Shown piece after piece: positions 44,387-52,047 of a stretch of 64,000 bases of DNA. This stretch comes from CAXMST01 sp963712765 (GTDB taxonomy: Bacteria > Actinomycetota > Thermoleophilia > Solirubrobacterales > 70-9), in NCBI GenBank assembly GCA_963712765.1, contig CAVQIX010000004.1, forward strand, positions 434,001-498,000. Direction: 5' to 3'. The notes under the pieces were generated by a model, which ran no database searches, was not told where the DNA came from, and saw only the letters and a list, made by a program, of their open reading frames with translations. How positions within the stretch are numbered: the stretch's first letter is position 1; each line of letters opens with the position of its first letter. The position numbers and the translations under genes are program-made.

Positions 44387-45223
44387 TCAAGCGCCGGAGC
44401 CGGGCGCCTCGACGATGAGCTCCACCGGCGCATGGTCGGAGAGGCGGATCGCCCGGCCCCGGGTGTCATCCCGGTCGGGTACCTCACGTCGGTCGGGCGG
44501 CCAGCGGAAGGCTGGCTCGAGGCGCTCGACGCCACGGCTGAGAAGGTGGTCTATCGCGTCGGGTGCGGTCTCGCCGCTGAGCCCGTATTCGCTTCCGAGC
44601 GCTGCGAACAGCTCTTGGCTGGAGGCGGGACGGAGGTTGAGATCACCACCGAATACCAGCGGTCGCTCACCGGCCCAGGCGGCCGCCGTCTGGGCCGCGT
44701 GGGCGACGTCGAGCTCGGCTGCCGCGCGCTCTTCGCTGGCGTGGAGGTTGGCGATGCAGAGGCCGGAGCCGAGCTCGGTGAAGACCATTCTCCGCATCTC
44801 GGGGACTCGTGCCAGCGTCTCCTCCGAGCGCCTGGCGACCCGGGCCCTGCCGCGGACCAGGGTGAGGTTGGAGCCGCCCTCCCAGGATGCGATCAGGTCG
44901 GGGTTGAAGCGAGCGACCGCCGCCTGCGCCCGGCCGAGGGGACCCGGGAGGTTGCGAGAGGTGAGGACGAGATGGGGCTCGGCAGCGCAGGCAATGGCGA
45001 GATCCTCAGCCCAGCGTGGGGGTACCTCCTGCAGCAGCGCCACCTCCCATTCGGCGCCGGCGAGGACGCCGGCGAACTCGTCGAAGAGATCGCGATTGAC
45101 CTGGGAGTGGGTGCGGTCGCGCTCGCTGGTGCCGATCAGTCGCGAGCGCCAGGAGTGCAGGGAGCTGTGCGGAGCGCGGTCCCTCCCATGAAAGAGATTC
45201 CAGGTCAGGACCCGACAGCGCAT
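44387..45223 (-). CDS. Endonuclease/exonuclease/phosphatase-family protein (cytoplasmic)
   Basis: A 278-residue EEP-superfamily hydrolase without signal peptide. RVLTWNLFHGRDRAP is the N-terminal Asn motif, VALLQEVPP the metal-binding Glu, CIANLHASEE, LVFGGDLNLRP (Asp-x-Asn), DAIDHLLSRG and LSDHAPVELIV the remaining catalytic set. All residues are intact, so it is probably an active phosphoesterase or nuclease; target unknown. ATG 45223 matches the family N-terminus; the frame is open upstream but reads as antisense to argF. Confidence 0.85.
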   Translation of the reverse strand: MRCRVLTWNLFHGRDRAPHSSLHSWRSRLIGTSERDRTHSQVNRDLFDEFAGVLAGAEWEVALLQEVPPRWAEDLAIACAAEPHLVLTSRNLPGPLGRAQAAVARFNPDLIASWEGGSNLTLVRGRARVARRSEETLARVPEMRRMVFTELGSGLCIANLHASEERAAAELDVAHAAQTAAAWAGERPLVFGGDLNLRPASSQELFAALGSEYGLSGETAPDAIDHLLSRGVERLEPAFRWPPDRREVPDRDDTRGRAIRLSDHAPVELIVEAPGSGA

Positions 45224-45298
45224 GGATGGAGTATCCGTCCGCGTACGGCGGCATGCCCCAATCGAGAAGCCGGTGTGTCGTAGCATGCCCCGCTTCCG

Positions 45299-46178
45299 AT
45301 GGCACGGCACTTCCTCACCGGCGAAGAGCTCTCCCCGGCGGAGCTCGCCTCGCTGCTCGACAGGGCTGCGGAGATGAAGGCATCGCGGCCGGGGGTGGGC
45401 GCCGGGGCGCTGGCGGGTCGGTCGGTCGGGCTGGTCTTCGAGAAGCCCTCGACCCGGACGCGGGTCTCCTTCGAGGTTGGGGCCGCCGAGCTCGGGGCGC
45501 ATCCGGTCGTGCTCAGGGGCGACGAGCTCCAGCTTTCGCGCGGGGAGTCGGTCGGCGACACCGGCCGCGTGCTCTCCCGATACCTACACGCGATCGCGAT
45601 CCGCTCCGGCTCTGATGAGGCTGTCGCAGCACTCGCGGAGGCCTCTGAGGTGCCGGTCATCAACGCGCTCACCCCGCTTCACCATCCCTGCCAGGCTCTC
45701 GCCGATCTGCTCACTTTGCGCGAGCGCTTCGGTGATCTCGGGGGCCTGCGGGTCGCCTACGTCGGGGACGGCAACAACGTCGCCCGCTCACTCGCGATCG
45801 TCGGCGGCATCGCCGGGGTCGAGGTCGTCGTCTCCTCGCCTCAGGGCTACGAGCTGGCCGATGCGAGGGCAGCCGAGTTGATCTCCGACCCGGCCGAGGC
45901 CGTCGCCGGATGCGACGCGATCTACACCGACGTCTGGGTCAGCATGGGGGACGAGGAGACCGCCGATGCGGCGGCGAGCCGCGCTTTCGCCCTACCGCGT
46001 CGACGCCGACCTGGTGGCCGCGGCCGCCGACCGTGCGGTCGTCCTCCACTGCCTGCCCGCCCATCCGGGCGAGGAGATCACCTCCGACGTCCTCTACGGT
46101 GAGCGCTCCGCCGTCTGGGACCAGGCCGAGAACCGCCTCCACGTCCAGAAGGCGCTACTGGAGTTGCTGGCGGGCTGA
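45299..46178 (+). pseudogene. argF: Ornithine carbamoyltransferase gene, frameshifted
   Basis: An OTCase gene for arginine synthesis. It starts MARHFLTGEELSPAELASLL, with the carbamoyl-phosphate loop FEKPSTRTRVSFEVG and HHPCQALADLLTL. After VSMGDEETADAAASR the frame shifts by one base, and the rest continues as SPYRVDADLVAAAADRAVVL, HCLPAHPGEEI (ornithine/carbamoyl site) and ends ALLELLAG at 46178. An extra base, perhaps T in the TTT at about 45988, would explain this. Without it the protein has about 293 residues, near the family's usual length. It is either a recent mutation or a sequencing error. Confidence 0.85.
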
Positions 46179-46214
46179 GGACGGTTGGAGGAAACCGAAC
46201 CCCCCGCCATCGGA

Positions 46215-46286
46215 TAGCCCCGAGGAGAATCGAACTCCTGTTTCCGGGATGAAAACCCGGCGTCTTGACCACTAGACGACGGGGCC
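46215..46286 (-). tRNA. tRNA-Glu (anticodon TTC)
   Basis: A 72-nt cloverleaf read on the minus strand. It has an acceptor stem GGCCCCG with a G-T closing pair, anticodon stem CCGGG with loop TTTTCAT (anticodon TTC), and T-arm AGGAG-TTCGATT-CTCCT. No encoded CCA is seen. Confidence 0.95.
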
Positions 46287-46408
46287 GCGATTGGCGGGAA
46301 GTGTACGGAGCCCCGGCGGGGAGTTCGCCTCGATGTCCGAATCCCGTCCTCCGATCGCGGGTCTGATGAAATGACCCGCAGCGGCGCCGCCGCCGCCGAC
46401 CTCCATTC

Positions 46409-47176
46409 GTGTTCCCTGAGATCAACATCGGACCGCTGACCCTGCAGACCTTCGGGCTCTGTTTCGGTCTCGGCTTCATCGCCGCCGGAGCGCTGATCGC
46501 GCGTCGGCTTCTCGAATGGAAGAAGCCGGTCGACTGGGCCTACGAGATGGCGTTCGCGGCGATGATCGGTGGCCTCCTCGGCGCTCGGATCGACTTCATC
46601 ATCCAGAACTGGGATAGCACCGGCGACGACCTGCTGGGGAGCTTCTTCTCCGGGACCGGACTCGTCTGGCTCGGCGGGGTGATCGGCGGTGCGATCGGGG
46701 TGCTGCTGTGGGCCCGCTGGCGGGGGATGTTCAACCTGCGGCTTCTCGACCTCTGCGCGGCACCGCTCGCGATCGGTTACGCGATCGGGCGGGTCGGTTG
46801 CCAGCTCTCCGGCGACGGCGACTACGGGAGGGCCTGGGACGGCCCCTGGGCAATGGCCTATCCGGACGGAACGGTCGCCACCGACGTTCCGGTCCACCCG
46901 ACCCCGATCTACGAGACGGTGACGATGGGGATCGTCGCGATCGTGCTCTGGAGGCTCCGCGACCGCTTCCAGCCGGGAATGCTCTTCGCCCTCTATCTGT
47001 TCCTCGCCGGGCTCGAGCGGTTCATGGTCGAGTTCGTTCGCCGCAATGACGACCTCGCGCTCGGAATGACCCAGGCGCAGCTGATCAGCCTCGCGATGAT
47101 CCTCGGCGGCGGGATCTGGTTCGCCCTCAAGTACCGCGAGACCGGCGGCCGCGGGCCGACCCCCGCCCCTGCCTGA
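46409..47176 (+). CDS. lgt: Prolipoprotein diacylglyceryl transferase
   Basis: A 255-residue membrane enzyme that moves diacylglycerol from phosphatidylglycerol to the lipobox Cys of preprolipoproteins. The signature lies at IGYAIGRVGCQLSGDGDYGR, a variant of the GRxxNFxNGE motif. Six or seven helices are visible, with HPTPIYETVTMGIVAIVLW and FMVEFVRRNDDLALG in the C-terminal half. The start is GTG. It would process the lipoprotein at 1703-2758. Compact for the family but not truncated. Confidence 0.88.
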   Translation: MFPEINIGPLTLQTFGLCFGLGFIAAGALIARRLLEWKKPVDWAYEMAFAAMIGGLLGARIDFIIQNWDSTGDDLLGSFFSGTGLVWLGGVIGGAIGVLLWARWRGMFNLRLLDLCAAPLAIGYAIGRVGCQLSGDGDYGRAWDGPWAMAYPDGTVATDVPVHPTPIYETVTMGIVAIVLWRLRDRFQPGMLFALYLFLAGLERFMVEFVRRNDDLALGMTQAQLISLAMILGGGIWFALKYRETGGRGPTPAPA

Positions 47177-47196
47177 GCCTTCGCGCCCGCTCAGGC
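47171..47196. terminator. Hairpin spanning both stop codons of convergent lgt and SDR genes
   Basis: GCCTGAGC (47171-47178) pairs perfectly with GCTCAGGC (47189-47196) around a 10-nt loop. Both arms contain a stop codon, lgt TGA and SDR TGA. It may act as a bidirectional terminator. No T-run. Confidence 0.45.
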
Positions 47197-47943
47197 CGAG
47201 CGCAGCAGGCCGCCGTCGAGCGGGATCACGGTCCCGGTCAGATAGCTCGCCCGCTCTGAGCAGATGAACGCGACCAGGTCGCCGTACTCGTCCGGCGTGC
47301 CGAGCCGGCCCGCCGGGACCTCCTTTGAGGCGTGCTCGGCCGCGGCGTCGAGGGAGCCGTACATCGCCGCGAGGCGGTCGGTCGCGAACTTGCCGGTGGC
47401 GATGGTGTTGACCGTGACGCCGTCGCCGGCGATCTCGGTCGCGAGCGTCTTGAACAGGCCCACCGTCGCCATCCGGTGGGCATTGGAGAGCGCCAGCCCC
47501 GCGATCGGCTCCCGGACCGAGGAGGAGGCGACGTTGACGATCCGACCCCAGCCCGCCTCACGCATCGCGGGGATCGTTGCCTCGATCAGTGCCTTCGGGC
47601 CGAGCACGAGCTCGCGGTAGGCGGCCCGCCACTCCTCCTCACCGTGGTCGAGAGCCCCGCCCGGAGGCGGCCCACCGGTGTTGACGACGAGGATCTCGAT
47701 CGAGCCGAGCGCATCGGCGACCCGTCCGGGAAGGTCTCGCATAGCTTCGATCTCGCCGCTGTCGATCTCGAAGATCGCGGTTTCGGTGTCAAGCTCGGCC
47801 GCGACCGCCTCGAGGTCGACTCGGGTCCGCGCGGCCAACGCGAGCCGAGCGCCCTCGCCCGCAAGGGCGCCTGCGATCCCTCGCCCGATGCCCCGGCTCG
47901 CCCCCATCACCAGCGCCGTGCGTCCCTTGATTCCCAGATCCAT
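47191..47943 (-). CDS. Short-chain dehydrogenase, 3-oxoacyl-reductase-like
   Basis: A 250-residue SDR. Cofactor motif GASRGIGRGI is at residue 13; VNTGGPPPGG replaces the usual NNAG. The catalytic Ser is in NVASSSVREP, but the YxxxK motif reads LSNAHRMATVGLFKTLA, so Tyr is replaced. Others of this atypical branch have SNxxR instead. Whether it reduces a ketone is doubtful. GGAAGGAG 5 nt before the ATG fixes the start. Convergent with lgt. Confidence 0.82.
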   Translation of the reverse strand: MDLGIKGRTALVMGASRGIGRGIAGALAGEGARLALAARTRVDLEAVAAELDTETAIFEIDSGEIEAMRDLPGRVADALGSIEILVVNTGGPPPGGALDHGEEEWRAAYRELVLGPKALIEATIPAMREAGWGRIVNVASSSVREPIAGLALSNAHRMATVGLFKTLATEIAGDGVTVNTIATGKFATDRLAAMYGSLDAAAEHASKEVPAGRLGTPDEYGDLVAFICSERASYLTGTVIPLDGGLLRSA

Positions 47944-48008
47944 CCCGGCTCCTTCCACGTCTACGGCTCAGCGACCGAGCCTACACCCGCATCTGGGCGA
48001 CTGCGATA

Positions 48009-49004
48009 GTGATCGCGTTGGACTCACCCGAAGCTGATCGGCAGCCGGCCGTTGCGTTGAGCTCGCCGGCCCCCCGCGAGCCCGGCGAGCCCGTTCCGGT
48101 CCTCTGGCTCGCGAGCTACCCGAAGTCGGGGAACACCTGGATTCGGCACATCCTCAGCCACCTGACGGCCCCGTCCGACGGACGGGGCACCGACTACGCG
48201 AGCGAGTACGGACGCAGGATGGTGGAGTCGCTTACGAGGCTCGGTCTGCACGCCGGAACCGGCGTCACCGCGGTCGTACCCGACGTCTACCAGGCGCCGC
48301 CGTCACTGCTCGAGGACGCCCCGCGCGTCGCCCTCCGCGGCGGGGCTGCGGCGCTCGTCAAGACCCATTCGGTGGGCCCGCCCGCCTCGTTCGCCGAGCT
48401 GTTGCCCCGCGCCGACCGCAACAGCGCCGATCTCCGATTCGAAACCCGCGGCGTGGTCTACGTCTACCGCCATCCGCTCGACGTCGCCCTCTCGGGAATC
48501 AACTACCAGTACCTGATCGCGAGCCGCTACTACGGGAAGGACGATCGCACGCAGACGGCCCGGTTCTTCCGTCACTCCGAGCCCGCCTCGGTCGAGACGC
48601 TCAGCCGCCAAGGCCTGCTGACGCCCTACATCGACGACTTCATCGACGCCGGGCTGACCTTCGAGATCTGGAGGCGGATGGCCGGCACCTGGCCGGAGAA
48701 CGTCGCCGCCTGGCAGCGAGTCGCGGCCGGCAACCCGGAGTCGGTCGTCTGTCGCTACGAGGACATCCACGACCAGCCTGACCGATTCGCCCGGCAACTG
48801 GCGGAGCTGCTGGGCACCGATCCCTCCAGCGTCACCAGGGCGATGGCCGCCGCAGCGAGCACCACCGAGGACGGCGGGCGCTTCTTCTGGCGCAAGCGAC
48901 CTCGCAACTTCCGATCACTGCTCGATGCCGCAACGATCGCACGGCTCCACGCCAGCCTCGGCGACGTACTCGAGCGGTACGGCTATTGTCAGGGCGCCGA
49001 CTGA
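48009..49004 (+). CDS. Sulfotransferase family protein
   Basis: A 331-residue sulfotransferase with the cleanest motifs of the three in this window: LASYPKSGNTWIRHILSHL (phosphosulfate loop) and VVYVYRHPLDVALSGINYQ (3'-phosphate loop), then VVCRYEDIHDQP and FFWRKRPRNFRSLL near the end, the KxGxxGxW-type region in modified form. It resembles cytosolic SULT-type enzymes. Start GTG 48009, or TTG 48018, with a GATAGT box 7 nt before the latter. It is followed by tRNA-Val 28 bp on. Acceptor unknown. Confidence 0.85.
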   Translation: MIALDSPEADRQPAVALSSPAPREPGEPVPVLWLASYPKSGNTWIRHILSHLTAPSDGRGTDYASEYGRRMVESLTRLGLHAGTGVTAVVPDVYQAPPSLLEDAPRVALRGGAAALVKTHSVGPPASFAELLPRADRNSADLRFETRGVVYVYRHPLDVALSGINYQYLIASRYYGKDDRTQTARFFRHSEPASVETLSRQGLLTPYIDDFIDAGLTFEIWRRMAGTWPENVAAWQRVAAGNPESVVCRYEDIHDQPDRFARQLAELLGTDPSSVTRAMAAAASTTEDGGRFFWRKRPRNFRSLLDAATIARLHASLGDVLERYGYCQGAD

Positions 49005-49032
49005 CCGCCTCCGCTACCTTCACACCCCGCCC

Positions 49033-49105
49033 GGGCGGTTAGCTCAGTTGGGAGAGCACCTGCCTTACAAGCAGGGGGTCACTGGTTCGAGCCCAGTACC
49101 GCCCA
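49033..49105 (+). tRNA. tRNA-Val (anticodon TAC)
   Basis: A 73-nt cloverleaf: acceptor GGGCGGT, D-arm GCTCAGTTGGGAGAGC, anticodon stem CCTGC with loop CTTACAA (anticodon TAC), T-arm ACTGG-TTCGAGC-CCAGT. CCA is not encoded. Its 3' 43 nt are repeated, with two mismatches, at 50515-50557. Confidence 0.95.
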
Positions 49106-49175
49106 TTCAGGCCTCAAGCCTGGCGCTGAAGACCAGGTGATCGAGCCCGCGATCCTCGCCGAACCCGCGACGCGA

Positions 49176-49565
49176 TTACGACGTCAGGTGTTCGCGAAGC
49201 TGCTCGACCGTATCGGGGCCGATTCCGCTCACCTGGGTGAGGTCATCTAGGGAGACGTCCCCACCGTGCTGATCGTGGAACTCGACGATCTCCGTCGCTG
49301 TCGCGGGACCGATGCCCTTGATCTGCTCGAGCTGCGCCACCGTCGCCGAGCCGAGGCTGATCCGGACTCCAGCGGAATCGTCGTCCCTGCCGCCGAACCG
49401 CTCGCGCCAGCGTGCGGTGACGTCGTCCCAGCTCACGTCCGGATATTCGCGCAGAGTCTGGCGGCGCAGCGCCTCGAAGCCGGCGATCAGTAACAAGATC
49501 AGGAGCAGCGACGGCAGCAGGCGGGCGCTGCCCTCCGCCGCCGCGATCAGGAACAGAACGATCAC
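49176..49565 (-). CDS. Membrane-anchored helix-hairpin-helix (ComEA-like) protein, possibly 5'-truncated
   Basis: A 129-residue protein. Hydrophobic helices (IVLFLIAAAEG and LLPSLLLILLLIAGFEALRR) are followed by a linker and a ComEA-type double HhH domain: ATVAQLEQIKGIGPATATEI and LDDLTQVSGIGPDTVEQLRE. HhH domains bind DNA. Only a GTG at 49565 is available as start. The same frame continues upstream to a stop near 49699, coding RRWLAPAFAERWVAYGILAL, which looks like real protein, so the gene may have lost its 5' end. Confidence 0.6.
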   Translation of the reverse strand: MIVLFLIAAAEGSARLLPSLLLILLLIAGFEALRRQTLREYPDVSWDDVTARWRERFGGRDDDSAGVRISLGSATVAQLEQIKGIGPATATEIVEFHDQHGGDVSLDDLTQVSGIGPDTVEQLREHLTS

Positions 49566-49961
49566 GACCAGGGCGAGGATCCCGTACGCAACCCAGCGCT
49601 CGGCGAACGCCGGCGCAAGCCAGCGCCTGACGGCGCGTGCCCAGGAGCTTGCGCCCGCTAGCCAGGTGCGGCCCTGGGCATAGGCGAAGCGCGGGCACTA
49701 GACCGGCGTGCTCGCCGGGCGGATAGCGCCCTGCGGCCGGCCGAGCGCCTGACCGGGGGCCGGAACCGAACGGCGCCCGCGGCTCCCTTGCATGGCAAGG
49801 GGCAGCGGGGCCACTCGCTGCTCCGTTTCGCGCGAAGGGGGAGCGAGCGCGGCGCCGGGGCAACCGCGGCTGATGGGCCGATCGACCAGTGACGGTCGGG
49901 AGTTGTCAGCGCCCGCAAAGCCGACGATCCGACGGGGCAGCCCCAGGTATAGGCTTGAGGC
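49566..49961. other. 396-bp stretch without a clear gene
   Basis: The first 130 bp continue the open frame of the HhH protein without a start. The remainder holds no frame with family-like composition on either strand. It lies inside the segment bounded by the tRNA-Val repeats. Confidence 0.5.
49950..49955 (+). promoter_or_regulatory. Putative -10 box (TAGGCT) for the 49962 cupin
   Basis: TAGGCT ends 6 nt before the ATG at 49962, fitting a leaderless start. Confidence 0.4.
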
Positions 49962-50312
49962 ATGGGCCAAGATCCGACGGTGACCGATCCCGACAAATAC
50001 AAGGTCGTATTCGAGAACGAGCGCGTGCGGGTGCTCGAGTACAAGGACAGGCCAGGCGACCGCACATCGCCGCACCATCACCCCGACAGCCTCATGTACA
50101 CGCTGAGTTCTTTCGAGCGACGTTTGGTTCACGGCAATCGGGAGACCGACGTCCGGATGGAGAAGGGAACGGCTGCCTGGCTTGCGGCTCAGGAGCATCA
50201 CGGCGAGAACATCGGCGAAACGGATACGCACGCACTGTTCGTCGAGCTCAAGGAGCCGGCCCCGGACGGCGCCCCCTCCGGCAGCGTCCGGCTGGGACCT
50301 TCCGCGCGCTAG
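49962..50312 (+). CDS. Small cupin-like protein
   Basis: A 116-residue protein with a cupin core. VRVLEYKDRPGDRTSPHHHP holds the His cluster of motif 1; the second part runs WLAAQEHHGENIGETDTHAL and ends with ELKEPAPDG. Metal binding is likely, but the reaction is not known. Its base composition appears a little less GC-rich than its neighbours. It is the only intact gene between the HhH gene and the tRNA-Val fragment, so it could be the cargo of a small island. Confidence 0.65.
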   Translation: MGQDPTVTDPDKYKVVFENERVRVLEYKDRPGDRTSPHHHPDSLMYTLSSFERRLVHGNRETDVRMEKGTAAWLAAQEHHGENIGETDTHALFVELKEPAPDGAPSGSVRLGPSAR

Positions 50313-50660
50313 AAGGCTCCCGTGAGATGGTCGCGGCTCATCCCGGCTCCCGCTCTAGCGTGAATCGGGGAGCCGTCACTAGGGCGCTGGGAGGTACGAA
50401 ACGGGTACAGCAACCCCACCACCGACGGGCAGCGCCGGATATTGGCTCATCGCCGAACCGATTCAACAAGCGACTCCGGTGCCCGTGGTTGCCCATGCCT
50501 TCGACCCCATAGTCCCTTACAAGCAGGGGATCACTGGTTCGAGCCCACTACCGCCCAGCGCGCTTCGGGAGCCGGTCACTCCGGATACGCACAAGTCGGC
50601 GAACTGATTCAGGTCGGTCGACGAACCCCGTCGATCACGAGCGTTACGAGCCGCCTGCCC
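50313..50660. other. 348-bp stretch without a gene, containing the tRNA-Val fragment
   Basis: No credible coding frame on either strand. The region contains the 43-bp partial copy of tRNA-Val at 50515-50557 and otherwise lower-GC sequence than average for the window. Confidence 0.5.
50515..50557 (+). repeat. Partial copy of the tRNA-Val 3' half (att-like direct repeat)
   Basis: 41 of 43 bases match 49063-49105, from the anticodon loop to the end of the acceptor stem. The copy is in direct orientation 1,452 bp from the parent. This is the pattern left by a tyrosine integrase that uses the 3' half of a tRNA gene as attachment site. No integrase is present. Confidence 0.75.
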
Positions 50661-51128
50661 CTACTCACCGAACGCCTGCGCCGCCCGCTCGCCGAGCTCA
50701 TCCGGCGGGATGTCCTCGACGTGGGTCGCGACGCCCCAGCGGTGCCCGAAGGGGTCCTCGAATTGCCCGGCGCGGTCACCGTAGAACTGATTGTCAACGG
50801 CGCGGATCTCCTTCGCCCCAGCATCGAGCGCGGTGGCGTAGACGGCGTCGACATCCTCCACGTAGAGATTGATGGTGACCGGGGCGCCGCCGAGGGAGGC
50901 CGGTCCGCGTATCCCCATCTCGGGGGCCTCGTCGGAGAGCATGATCAGCGCATCGCCGATCTCGAGCTCGGCGTGGCCCACTCCCTCTCCACCGGGCATC
51001 GGCAGGCGAACCCTCTCCTTGGCGCCGAAGACCTCCGAGTAGAACTCGATCGCTCGTTCGCCATCGGCGACGCAGAGGTAGGGGGTGATCCGGGGGTAGT
51101 TGTCCGGGATCGGCTTGACGTCGCTCAT
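50661..51128 (-). CDS. VOC-family protein, PhnB/glyoxalase type
   Basis: A 155-residue single VOC protein. ITPYLCVADGERAIEFYSEV is the typical N-terminus, GHAELEIGDALIMLSDEAPE carries metal-position residues, and QFEDPFGHRWGVATHVEDI the last strand (D-P-F-G-H). Similar proteins include PhnB-like 3-demethylubiquinone-methyltransferase-type proteins of unknown activity. GAGGAGG 6 nt before the ATG confirms the start. Confidence 0.85.
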   Translation of the reverse strand: MSDVKPIPDNYPRITPYLCVADGERAIEFYSEVFGAKERVRLPMPGGEGVGHAELEIGDALIMLSDEAPEMGIRGPASLGGAPVTINLYVEDVDAVYATALDAGAKEIRAVDNQFYGDRAGQFEDPFGHRWGVATHVEDIPPDELGERAAQAFGE

Positions 51129-51164
51129 CGGAGCCTCCTCGGGGCTTGATGTCCCTGCTCGACT

Positions 51165-51983
51165 CTACTCTTCTGTCGGCGTCCTGAACTGCCCCGCCGC
51201 GGTCGGGTCCACGACGCTGGTGCCGCCGTCGACCGGCAGGGCGACGCCGCTCACGTAGCCGGCGTCCGGGCCCGCCAGGAACGAGACCGCCGCTGCGACC
51301 TCCCCGGGCCGCCCGGGCCGGCGAAGCGGGTTGTCTTCGTGGGTGAGCTGGTAGGCGCCGTCGCGATCGGTGCCGTGCGCGCGGGCCACTTCATCCATGT
51401 CCTCGTCCCCCATCGGCGTCCGGATCCAGCCCGGGCAGACGCAGTTGGCGCGCACTCCCCGGGGTCCGTAGTCGTTGGCGATCGTCCGGGTCAGCATGAT
51501 CAGTCCGGCCTTCGAGGTGCAGTACGCGGCCCAGCCGGGCCCGGCCCGGTACCCGTTGACCGAGGAGACGTTGACCACGCACCCCCGCCGCTCGATCAGC
51601 GAGGGAAGCGCCGCACGCGACATCAGGAAGGCCCCGGTCAGGTTCGTTCTCAGTACCGCCTCCCAGCCCTCCAGCGTCTCGTCGAGCACCGCGCCGGTGT
51701 CGCCGATGCCGGCGTTGCCCACCAAGACATCCACGCCTGCGAACCTCTCGACGGCCGCTGACACCACCCGCTCCGCGTCCTTGGGATCCCCGACGTCGGC
51801 CCCGACCGCGATCGCCTCATGGCCCGCCTCGCGCAACTCCGACGCCGCTGCCTCGCAGGGTTCGGCCCTCCGCCCGGCGACGAGTACCCCGAAGCCGTCT
51901 GCCGCCAGCCTGTGGGCGACGGCGAGGCCGATGCCGCTGCCCCCGCCGGTCACGATCGCGCACCGCGCACCCTCGTTCACCAT
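51165..51983 (-). CDS. Short-chain dehydrogenase/reductase
   Basis: A 272-residue classical SDR. ATG at 51983 gives MVNEGARCAIVTGGGSGIGL with the TGxxxGIG motif; LVGNAGIGDTGAV (NAG), NVSSVNGYRAGPGW (catalytic Ser), and AAYCTSKAGLIML (YxxxK) are intact. GWIRTPMGD and GYVSGVALPVDGGTS complete the fold. It probably oxidises or reduces an alcohol/ketone with NAD(P)H. Substrate unknown. Confidence 0.9.
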   Translation of the reverse strand: MVNEGARCAIVTGGGSGIGLAVAHRLAADGFGVLVAGRRAEPCEAAASELREAGHEAIAVGADVGDPKDAERVVSAAVERFAGVDVLVGNAGIGDTGAVLDETLEGWEAVLRTNLTGAFLMSRAALPSLIERRGCVVNVSSVNGYRAGPGWAAYCTSKAGLIMLTRTIANDYGPRGVRANCVCPGWIRTPMGDEDMDEVARAHGTDRDGAYQLTHEDNPLRRPGRPGEVAAAVSFLAGPDAGYVSGVALPVDGGTSVVDPTAAGQFRTPTEE

Positions 51984-52047
51984 TGGCGCAGTATCCCACC
52001 ACCTCCCCCGGCCCCCGGCTTGCGCGTCCGGACCGGTTCCGTGATGC

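Noticed and set aside
43044..45191. 715-codon plus-strand open frame
   Set aside because: It runs antisense across three minus-strand genes with recognisable domains; no motif of its own.
45960..46000. Programmed +1 frameshift in argF
   Set aside because: No stop codon follows in the zero frame, no Shine-Dalgarno-like stimulator and no known slippery motif; mutation or sequencing error is simpler.
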